Positions 1 to 4,695 of a stretch of 6,068 nt of DNA are shown here, piece by piece (the first letter of the stretch is position 1; every line of letters starts with the position of its first letter). The notes beneath the pieces were generated by a model, which worked only from the letters and a program-made list of their open reading frames with translations, searched no databases and was not told where the DNA came from. The position numbers were made by a program, and so were the translations under genes. The stretch spans positions 1 to 6,068 of the forward strand of contig CAZVAQ010000185.1 of the NCBI GenBank assembly GCA_964625145.1. The letters run 5' to 3'. The DNA is from CAYTRP01 sp964625145. GTDB lineage: Bacteria; Sumerlaeota; Sumerlaeia; SLMS01; JAHLLQ01.

Positions 1-111
1 GGAGTTCCCCGTCGCGACGCATGAGTTTGAGTTTGAAGCGATAGAGGAAAATTATGAATTATGAATTATGAATTATGAAGGGGGAGCGCGGAAGGTGAGA
101 TGCAAAGTCTG
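1..111. other. Non-coding left edge
   Basis: No convincing gene is visible. The segment lies downstream of the DUF507 stop codon and contains an 8-base palindrome GTCGCGAC (11-18), two TGAGTT hexamers (22-33) and the AATTATG array. A minus-strand ATG at 20-22 opens a frame that runs off the left edge after seven codons (MRRDGEL). It has no Shine-Dalgarno sequence and is too short to judge. Confidence 0.5.
50..79. repeat. Heptamer tandem repeat (AATTATG)n
   Basis: Four perfect copies of AATTATG lie at 50-56, 57-63, 64-70 and 71-77, followed by a partial AA. The array is AT-rich in an otherwise GC-rich window. It sits just beyond the 3' end of the DUF507 gene. Its seven-base period resembles the short tandemly repeated heptamers (STRR) known from cyanobacterial intergenic regions, but no lineage is inferred from that. 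A second heptamer array of different sequence lies on the other side of the same gene. Confidence 0.9.
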
Positions 112-390
112 TCAGATGACAGCGCCGCGTTTCCTGGCCAGGATCTTCACCGCCTCGCGCACCATCTTCTGGTAATCGGCATCGTTGCCCAGGATCTGCT
201 GCCGGTGCTTGGCAAGCGTCGCCAGTGCCTCCTTCTCCAGTTCATCCTCCAGCCTCAGGTTTTCGACGATGCGCGCGCGGACAGTGGATACCACCGCGTC
301 GGCGTTCTTCACGGTCACGTGCGGCGAATCCTTCATCGCCTTGTAGACAAGGAACGCGAGGTAATCAACATGTGTGGGGGAGAGGCGCAT
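112..390 (-). CDS. DUF507 family protein
   Basis: This encodes a 92-residue soluble protein with no signal peptide or membrane segment. The MRLS start, the charged helical middle (LRLEDELEKEALATL, about residues 45-59) and the C-terminal pattern of a hydrophobic-basic helix ending in LARKRGAVI match my recollection of the DUF507 family. That family has about 90 residues and often ends in a similar 'K-x-L-A-x-x-R-G' run. Its biochemical role is not established, so none is assigned. The start at 390 is supported by GAGG (complement of 400-403) nine bases upstream, which lies inside a heptamer repeat. DUF507 genes often occur as adjacent pairs; a second copy is not visible, though the left edge cuts the region. 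The next gene on the right is divergent. Confidence 0.85.
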   Translation of the reverse strand: MRLSPTHVDYLAFLVYKAMKDSPHVTVKNADAVVSTVRARIVENLRLEDELEKEALATLAKHRQQILGNDADYQKMVREAVKILARKRGAVI

Positions 391-396
391 CTACTC

Positions 397-431
397 GTTC
401 CTCGTTCACAGTTCCTCGTTCCTCGTTTCCC
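397..431. repeat. Heptamer tandem repeat (GTTCCTC)n
   Basis: Five seven-base units run in register: GTTCCTC (397-403), GTTCACA (404-410), GTTCCTC (411-417), GTTCCTC (418-424) and GTTTCCC (425-431). A decayed unit, GTATTGA, follows. Three units are identical and the others keep the GTT start. The array is immediately upstream of the DUF507 start codon. On the DUF507 coding strand it reads as repeated GAGGAAC, so each intact unit carries a Shine-Dalgarno-like GAGGA. Confidence 0.85.
400..403 (-). promoter_or_regulatory. Ribosome-binding site for DUF507, inside the repeat
   Basis: On the minus strand this reads GAGG with nine bases to the ATG at 390. It belongs to the first GTTCCTC repeat unit. 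Two further identical units (411-417 and 418-424) provide additional GAGGA copies too far away to act on this start. Confidence 0.55.
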
Positions 432-453
432 GTATTGAGGACAGGGTACTGAC

Positions 454-480
454 TTGGGTTTGGGACGGCAGTTGTAGAAT
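454..480 (+). promoter_or_regulatory. Possible promoter for the glycosidase-like gene
   Basis: TAGAAT at 475-480 matches five of six bases of the sigma-70 type -10 box. TTGGGT at 454-459 is the nearest -35 candidate, but the 15-base spacing is short. It lies about 120 bases ahead of the ATG at 600. This is consensus matching only, in a lineage whose promoters are unknown. Confidence 0.22.
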
Positions 481-483
481 GCT

Positions 484-564
484 GGGGGGGGGCGTGGGCG
501 CGTCAAGGGGGGTGGGCGGCAAAATCGTCCTTGGCCATGGGGGCGGAACGGGGGAAGGTCGGGG
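484..564 (+). other. G-run cluster in the 5' leader, quadruplex potential
   Basis: Seven runs of three or more G lie on one strand: 484-492, 496-498, 507-512, 514-516, 539-543, 550-554 and 561-564. Most loops are one to eight bases; one gap is longer. Several four-run combinations could form a G-quadruplex in single-stranded DNA or in the leader RNA of the gene starting at 600. The long homopolymer also makes this a likely place for sequencing length errors. Confidence 0.45.
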
Positions 565-599
565 TGTGTGAAAACCTTGATCGAAGAGAGTTGCCCGCC

Positions 600-2075
600 A
601 TGCCGACGCAAGCCGCCAACGAGATTCGCCACCGTGTCATCCGCGAGGAGGACGGCGCGTTTTGGCTGCAGGACGCGCGCAGCGGCGAGCGCTTCTTCGC
701 CACGGACGCACGGCGCATGCCGGTGGTGCGCGCGGCCGGCGACGGCGCGCGGCGCGTGTTCGATGCGCTCACTCGCGACCTGGAATCCGACGCCCGCGCG
801 GGCATCCGCGCGGCGCTGAGAGACGCGGGTGATGTCGTCGGCGTCTTCGTCGACGACGCGCCGGACTTTCATGGCAACGGCCATTGGGCTTCGCGGGTGA
901 CGTACACGCTGCTGGAGGAAGCGCTCGACCGCCCCGCGGACGATGCCGCGCACCAAGCGGCCGTGGCCTTTCTGCGGCGCAACTATGCCAGCTTCGAATG
1001 GTTCGCCGGCGCATGGGGTTTGGACATTTACGGCAAGTTCGAGACGCTCAGTGGCCGCGCGTTGGCGACATGCTTCAATGTGGAAACGCAGCAACGTCGC
1101 GGACAGTTCGTGGAGTTCATCGCGGAGACATGGTTTGCGGCGCTTGCGCGTGCGCTGCGTGCGGAAGCGCCGGCCGTGCTGAACCTTGGCGCGCGCCTTT
1201 CCCCGGAGCAACCCACCGCGGCCCTTCGCGCGTGCGGACGGTTCGGCGATGTCGTCAGCCTGCACGTCGCGTCGGTGGAGGATGAAGACTTGGATCGCGC
1301 ATGGGTCATCACGAACAAGCCGTTGCTGGTCATTGCCAATGGCGATGAGGCCGAGTTGAAGGCCATCGCGCGTCGGCCAATGGTGGTGGGAATAATCGCA
1401 GGCGATGCGGACGCAGATGCGTTGACGCGCGCGCACGAGGAAGCGGCGGGCTCGTTGCCCCAGGAATATCGCGAACCCGACGCCATCGCGTTCACGGTCG
1501 GGCCCATGGGGGAAAAGGCGCTGCAGGTGGATCTGCTGGCGGAGGAAGGAACTCTGCCGCCGGAGATCACGCTGCACGGTGGGGCGTCGGCTTCGCTGTT
1601 TCCCGAGGAGGAAGGCTGGAAGCTGGAGTACGACACCGGCGACGAGCGCGGATTGCTGATGATGCTGTCGGGACCGTCATACTTGGCGATCGCGAATGCC
1701 CCGGAGGGCGCGACGGATCTGAACGGTTACAACCGCATCGTCATGGATGCAGAGTTGCCGGCGGGGTTGGAGTTCAAGTTTGTGGTGCACGAAGCGGGCG
1801 TGTCCGACGCGACCGACCAATTGTTCGACACGCGCGGAGGCGACGAGGGCCAAGCGTTTGAGTCGGCGCTGTTCGTCGCGAGCAATGGCCGTCGCCGCTA
1901 TACGTACGACCTGGCCCGGATGATCCCACAGCGCAAGTCGGGTTGGGAACACGGAAACCAATACGGAAGCAGGCGCCTGCACCTGCAATCCGTCAGAGGA
2001 ATCGGCATCGCGATCACCGGTGGACAAGGTTCAGGGTCTGCGTTGTTGCGCGGGTTCAAGGTCTTCAGGGGCTGA
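600..2075 (+). CDS. Degenerate glycoside-hydrolase-like protein with C-terminal beta-sandwich
   Basis: A 491-residue protein without a signal peptide. Residues 17-40 (DGAFWLQDARSGERFF) resemble the 'dGrwWLvDPdGhpFF' entry of agarase/GH2-like enzymes. Residues 79-90, 125-150, 165-200 and 214-224 echo the TIM-barrel strings 'GyFvDNE', 'fLkxkYgsixxlNxaWgt', 'Yfxxvxxalrxxdpxhlxlg.R' and 'DvvSxnxY'. The acid/base DNE position reads DDA (85-87) and the nucleophile string 'KPLLxxEF' reads KPLLVIANG (240-248), so both glutamates seem absent. Most of the usual N-terminal half of the barrel is also missing. Residues of about 300-491 look like a carbohydrate-binding beta-sandwich ending in a GNQ-G-L-LQ-G-G motif (452-478). 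ATG 600 is chosen because AGAGAG lies nine bases upstream; TTG 531 and ATG 537 in the same frame lack one. It is probably a non-catalytic glycan-related protein. The fold is inferred by eye. Confidence 0.8.
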   Translation: MPTQAANEIRHRVIREEDGAFWLQDARSGERFFATDARRMPVVRAAGDGARRVFDALTRDLESDARAGIRAALRDAGDVVGVFVDDAPDFHGNGHWASRVTYTLLEEALDRPADDAAHQAAVAFLRRNYASFEWFAGAWGLDIYGKFETLSGRALATCFNVETQQRRGQFVEFIAETWFAALARALRAEAPAVLNLGARLSPEQPTAALRACGRFGDVVSLHVASVEDEDLDRAWVITNKPLLVIANGDEAELKAIARRPMVVGIIAGDADADALTRAHEEAAGSLPQEYREPDAIAFTVGPMGEKALQVDLLAEEGTLPPEITLHGGASASLFPEEEGWKLEYDTGDERGLLMMLSGPSYLAIANAPEGATDLNGYNRIVMDAELPAGLEFKFVVHEAGVSDATDQLFDTRGGDEGQAFESALFVASNGRRRYTYDLARMIPQRKSGWEHGNQYGSRRLHLQSVRGIGIAITGGQGSGSALLRGFKVFRG

Positions 2076-2088
2076 CGAATACTCCCGC

Positions 2089-2262
2089 TCACGGATCTTG
2101 AGCCTCGACCCGCGAGGGTACCACCTCCAACGCCTGCAATATCGCTTCGCGAATGGAGTCGGTGCCATAGCCTCTGCGGACGATCCGCTCGGTGGCGAGG
2201 CTCGGCGTCGCCATGGCAGGAACGGCAATGGTGCGAAGTGCGATCGTACGGGGGCGGATCAC
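2089..2262 (-). CDS. Possible small ORF, translationally coupled to the propeller gene
   Basis: A 57-codon frame starts with GTG at 2262, overlapping the upstream gene's TGA as GTGA. GGAG (complement of 2271-2274) lies eight bases before the GTG, inside the end of the propeller gene. The peptide is basic at its N-terminus (MIRPRTIALR if GTG is read as Met), and residues 35-50 (DSIREAILQALEVVPS) look like an amphipathic helix. Third codon positions are mostly G or C, as in neighbouring genes. The family is not recognised; the helical pattern is loosely HEAT-like, but that is weak. The frame stays open upstream within the propeller gene, so it could be a chance shadow. It ends 13 bases from the end of the convergent glycosidase-like gene. 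An internal ATG at 2214 has no ribosome-binding site. Confidence 0.38.
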   Translation of the reverse strand: MIRPRTIALRTIAVPAMATPSLATERIVRRGYGTDSIREAILQALEVVPSRVEAQDP

Positions 2263-3605
2263 TCGATGATCTCCAGCGGGCCGGGGCGGTAGATGCCGCC
2301 AAAGTTGACGTGCCCCCACGGGCCCAATGCTGCATCGACCACGCGCACGATTGCGCGCTTGCCGTGGTGCTTGCCGGTGGTGAAGGTCACGGGGAGCACA
2401 CTGTTGGAGTCGCGACCCGTAAAGCGCGCCAGCTCTTCGCCAGTGTCGGCGTCGACGATGGCGACGTGTAGCGTCTCGAAATTCCTCCCACCGCCCACGA
2501 ACAGCGTGTAGTACCGCTCGTCGAGAACAAACGGCGCCGACTCGATGACGGCGGTGCGGTCGTCGTCGAACCCGCCTGCGAACTGCTCGCACGTGCCGAT
2601 GTAGTGTTCGGTGATTCCGTAGAACGGAACGTGGGTCTCGGAGAAGAAGACCGCATCCAGATCGCCGCTGACCATGGTCCACTGCTCGCGGCCTTCGGCC
2701 GTGTCAAAATCGAAGACCGGTTCTCCGGTGACCGATCGGCGGGCCCATTGCAGCGGCGCGATGCGGATGCCGTCGCGGCCGGGCGTGGGCGCCACGATGA
2801 ACGTGCCGCCGTCGGTTGCCGCGATGTCGGGGGCGACGAGCGGCAGCTCGGTCACCAAGCCTCCCCCGTTGTCGATGGCGAAGTACAGCGGATCGGTGGA
2901 GTAGAACGCGCGGGTCACTTCAGGACCAGAGGTCAGGCAGACGTACTCGCCCGGGAGCACCTCCACCACGATGGGGTTGGAGATCCAGTCGGGCCCGGTG
3001 TTGGGTGGGCCGCCGTAGGAAATGATGGTCGGCGGACTCCAGATGGCCAGATCGCGGGAGATGCGGACCTGCAGGGCGCTGCGGCTGCCGGCGACCACTG
3101 TGTGGTACAGGTACCAAATGTCGCCGAGGCGGACGATGGAGGGGTCACCGGCCTTGGCAAAGGGCCCCTCGTCAAAGGCGGGAGAGGCCAGCGGCGCGAA
3201 CGTCCGCCCGTCGGCGCTGGTGGCCGTGTGGATGGCGGAGCCGTCGCTGGCAACGAGGGCAAAGGTCTCGCCGAGGCGCCGGACCCGGGGGCGTTGAGCC
3301 CCGGGAGCGATGGGGCCGGGGGTGCTGACCGGGGTCCAGATAGTGGCATCGGGGGATGGGCTCTCCCATGCCAGATGGGTGGGATTCGCCGGGTCGCCAA
3401 CGGTGGCGCGGAGCTGCCAGGAGCCGTCCGCCGCCTGCCACAGGGCGGGCGCGAGGACGTCGTCGCGGTCCAGCGTGACGATGGTCCGCCAGTCGTCCTG
3501 GATGACCGGTAGAATGACGGATTCCTGCGCCGGAAGAGCGCTGGCAAGGGCGAGCGCGCTGATCAGGGCGGCCGCGGTGCGGAGCCCGGATTCGCGGAGA
3601 GACAT
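2259..3605 (-). CDS. Secreted five-bladed beta-propeller protein (GH43/GH32-like)
   Basis: A 448-residue exported protein. Residues 1-27 form a Sec signal peptide: basic MSLRESGLR, a hydrophobic AAALISALALASA core, and probable cleavage after LPA-Q. Residues of about 35-295 repeat propeller-blade strings: 'HTATSADGRTF' (126-136), 'AGDPSIVRLGDIWYLYHT' (152-169), 'VRISRDLAIWS' (180-190) and 'ISNPIVVEVLPGEYVCLTSG' (208-227). In active GH43/GH32-type enzymes the last blade usually reads 'ESPfvv', with Glu as general acid; here it is SNP. Residues of about 312-440 form a beta-sandwich seen in secreted GH32-like proteins: 'YIGTCEQF' (335-342), 'SAPFVLDERYYTLFVGGG' (356-373) and 'WGHVNFGGI' (430-438). 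The ATG at 3605 has GAGG eight bases upstream; an in-frame ATG at 3665 would bury the signal peptide and overlaps the operator. A glycan-binding or hydrolytic role outside the cytoplasm is inferred. Confidence 0.85.
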   Translation of the reverse strand: MSLRESGLRTAAALISALALASALPAQESVILPVIQDDWRTIVTLDRDDVLAPALWQAADGSWQLRATVGDPANPTHLAWESPSPDATIWTPVSTPGPIAPGAQRPRVRRLGETFALVASDGSAIHTATSADGRTFAPLASPAFDEGPFAKAGDPSIVRLGDIWYLYHTVVAGSRSALQVRISRDLAIWSPPTIISYGGPPNTGPDWISNPIVVEVLPGEYVCLTSGPEVTRAFYSTDPLYFAIDNGGGLVTELPLVAPDIAATDGGTFIVAPTPGRDGIRIAPLQWARRSVTGEPVFDFDTAEGREQWTMVSGDLDAVFFSETHVPFYGITEHYIGTCEQFAGGFDDDRTAVIESAPFVLDERYYTLFVGGGRNFETLHVAIVDADTGEELARFTGRDSNSVLPVTFTTGKHHGKRAIVRVVDAALGPWGHVNFGGIYRPGPLEIIE

Positions 3606-3613
3606 GGGCGTGT

Positions 3614-3617
3614 CCTC
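3614..3617 (-). promoter_or_regulatory. Ribosome-binding site deciding the propeller start
   Basis: GAGG on the minus strand lies eight bases before the ATG at 3605. It selects this start, which exposes the signal peptide, over the in-frame ATG at 3665. Confidence 0.65.
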
Positions 3618-3663
3618 GGGTGGATGGGTGCCGAGCGGATCTGATTGCCTGTTCGGTACCGTC

Positions 3664-3710
3664 ACATGTCAGGACATGTCAATTGGATTGGACCGCTGGA
3701 ATTGACATGT
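3664..3710. promoter_or_regulatory. Putative operator: three phased ACATGT boxes within an inverted repeat
   Basis: ACATGT occurs at 3664-3669, 3674-3679 and 3705-3710. The starts are 10 and 31 bases apart, close to one and three helical turns. The second box is a full 8-base palindrome, GACATGTC (3673-3680). The second and third boxes form perfect 11-base inverted arms, ACATGTCAATT (3674-3684) and AATTGACATGT (3700-3710), around 15 bases. Each arm contains an exact TTGACA in one orientation; the minus-strand copy (3677-3682) could be a -35 element for the propeller gene, though no good -10 follows. The cluster lies 59-105 bases ahead of the propeller start. The arms are AT-containing with no T-tract, so this is not a typical terminator. 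Confidence 0.6.
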
Positions 3711-3734
3711 TGGACCCGGCCAATTTGGGGACCC

Positions 3735-4226
3735 TCATGGATTCATGCTGAGGACGTACTCGCGGATCAGCTTTTTGGCCTCATCGATGGCAATCTGGCG
3801 GGCTTCATGGCGCGAACATTGCCCGGTGATCTTCACGGTGACCGTCCCCTTCGCCTCTCCATCGAAGGAGGGCGACGTCTCCGGCGGCGTCCCGAAGTCG
3901 CAGGTGTAGGTCATGGTGAAGGACTTTCGCAGCGGCAGCCACGTGTTGCCTTTGAAGGTGGTGACCAGCTCGCCGGTGATGGGGACACGGGGCTGGCCGA
4001 GGATCGCCTTGCGGTGCTCCATCCACGTGCGGCCGTCGTGGGTCAGCGTGATGTCAAAGGACAGCGGTTGGTCGAGATCATTGCCCGAGGTGGTAAAATG
4101 CGATGACAGTTGGGAGCTGATCGAGCTGGAATAGAGGTTGAGGTTGATAATCCCGGACTCGCGCGCGGCCAGCAGCAGGACGAACAAGACGAAGGCGACA
4201 AGCAGAATCAGGCGGTTGCGGCTCAT
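3735..4226 (-). CDS. Small membrane-anchored protein of unknown function
   Basis: A 163-residue protein with an N-terminal MSRNR followed by a hydrophobic stretch (residues 6-20, LILLVAFVLFVLLLA). This is a signal anchor or an uncleaved signal, placing the rest outside the cytoplasmic membrane. Residues of about 30-135 alternate as beta-strands. Two cysteines (109 and 137) could form a disulfide. The C-terminus (140-159) is an amphipathic helix. I do not recognise a family. No clear Shine-Dalgarno precedes the ATG at 4226, but a start there directly before the hydrophobic segment is sensible. Between it and the propeller gene are 129 bases holding the putative operator, so the two are probably separate transcription units. 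Confidence 0.7.
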   Translation of the reverse strand: MSRNRLILLVAFVLFVLLLAARESGIINLNLYSSSISSQLSSHFTTSGNDLDQPLSFDITLTHDGRTWMEHRKAILGQPRVPITGELVTTFKGNTWLPLRKSFTMTYTCDFGTPPETSPSFDGEAKGTVTVKITGQCSRHEARQIAIDEAKKLIREYVLSMNP

Positions 4227-4361
4227 GGGCAGTGGACCGGCCGGGAGAATGGTGAAGCGTTGTGTCGTTTTGCGCTCGGGTCAATGAGAGGGAGTATGGC
4301 ATGATGCGGGCACTTTTCTCCGCCATTCTCCAAACAGCCAAGGAAAGTATGGGGCCATTCC

Positions 4362-4456
4362 ATGGAGCGTCAGGCTCCCGCCTGGCTTGGTCGGGCCGAT
4401 AGGTGATGGCATGGAGTGGTTGGCGAGACTGCCAGGCAGGAGCCATGGCGCTCCAT
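4362..4456. repeat. Long imperfect inverted repeat (about 25-base arms, 44-base loop)
   Basis: The left arm (4362-4386) reads ATGGAGCG-TCA-GGCTCC-C-GCCTGGC. The right arm (4431-4456) is its complement except for a one-base length difference in the centre and one mismatch (4379 against 4438). The segments ATGGAGCG, GGCTCC and GCCTGGC pair perfectly. The arms enclose 44 bases (4387-4430). No T-tract follows. Shape and length fit an intergenic palindromic element (REP- or MITE-like), or a structured RNA if transcribed. Whether it recurs in the genome cannot be seen here. Confidence 0.7.
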
Positions 4457-4467
4457 AGGAGAGACGA

Positions 4468-4527
4468 AGTCTTGGTGCTGAAGCTGCTGGCCGGCAGTGA
4501 CATTGGTATGCCCGCCGATCCAAGACT
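4468..4527. repeat. Second inverted repeat with a 44-base spacer
   Basis: AGTCTTGG (4468-4475) and CCAAGACT (4520-4527) are perfect complements separated by 44 bases, the same spacer length as in the inverted repeat just to the left. An imperfect third pair, TGCTGGCCGGC (4485-4495) with GCCGGCAGCA (4538-4547), interleaves with it, so the two could form a pseudoknot or exclude each other. Eight-base arms could arise by chance. Confidence 0.4.
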
Positions 4528-4642
4528 CGACCATCCCGCCGGCAGCATGGCCATGAAACTCGTGTGCATTACTTTCGTCGCATTCCTTACTTGATCCTGT
4601 TCGCAGGGGGTTGCGATTGACTGGGGGGATCGCGACAGGCGG

Positions 4643-4660
4643 GAGCGTTTTTTTGCGCTC
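4643..4660. other. Small hairpin with T-rich loop ahead of ftsA
   Basis: GAGCG (4643-4647) and CGCTC (4656-4660) flank the loop TTTTTTTG. The seven T bases are in the loop rather than after the stem, so it does not match an intrinsic terminator. It lies 36 bases before the first possible ATG of ftsA and may sit in its leader. Confidence 0.3.
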
Positions 4661-4695
4661 TGGAGCTGGCAATATCACAGACGAAGCGGTTGACC

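Larger units (their letters stand above)
4227..4695. other. Gene-free, inverted-repeat-rich divergent spacer
   Basis: No convincing coding frame lies between the anchored protein (minus) and ftsA (plus). Short frames here lack family signals and ribosome-binding sites. The stretch contains the long inverted repeat at 4362-4456, a second pair at 4468-4475 and 4520-4527, a third imperfect pair at 4485-4495 and 4538-4547, and a T-loop hairpin at 4643-4660. It should contain the promoters of both flanking genes, but none matches a consensus convincingly. Confidence 0.65.

Noticed and set aside
1..22. A minus-strand gene starting at 22 and leaving the window (MRRDGEL), perhaps a second DUF507
   Set aside because: Only seven codons are visible, there is no ribosome-binding site, and they do not match the DUF507 N-terminus.
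50..431. The heptamer arrays as a CRISPR array
   Set aside because: Units are seven bases, directly abutting, with no spacers and no cas genes nearby.
531..599. Upstream in-frame starts (TTG 531, ATG 537) for the glycosidase-like gene
   Set aside because: Neither has a ribosome-binding site, and the extra residues come from the G-run cluster and show no conserved motif; ATG 600 has AGAGAG at nine bases.
333..1577. A 414-codon open frame on the minus strand
   Set aside because: It is antisense to the glycosidase-like gene, is rich in arginine and histidine as expected of a high-GC shadow, and shows no family motif.
2103..2117. Hairpin CCTCG-ACCCG-CGAGG as a bidirectional terminator
   Set aside because: The stem is five base pairs with no T-tract and it lies inside the candidate small ORF.
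2604..3512. A 302-codon plus-strand frame rich in Gly, Asp and Arg
   Set aside because: It is antisense to the propeller gene, which has a signal peptide and clear motifs; the composition is typical of a shadow frame.
3606..3665. A 20-residue upstream extension of the propeller protein
   Set aside because: It would place a hydrophilic segment before the signal peptide and start inside the ACATGT boxes, while the ATG at 3605 has a good ribosome-binding site.
3674..3710. The inverted repeat as an intrinsic terminator of the anchored-protein gene
   Set aside because: The stem is only moderately GC-rich, the loop is 15 bases and no T-tract follows on either strand.
4078..4569. A 163-codon minus-strand frame spanning the spacer
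   Set aside because: It crosses the long inverted repeat, overlaps the anchored-protein gene in another frame and has no ribosome-binding site or recognisable motif.
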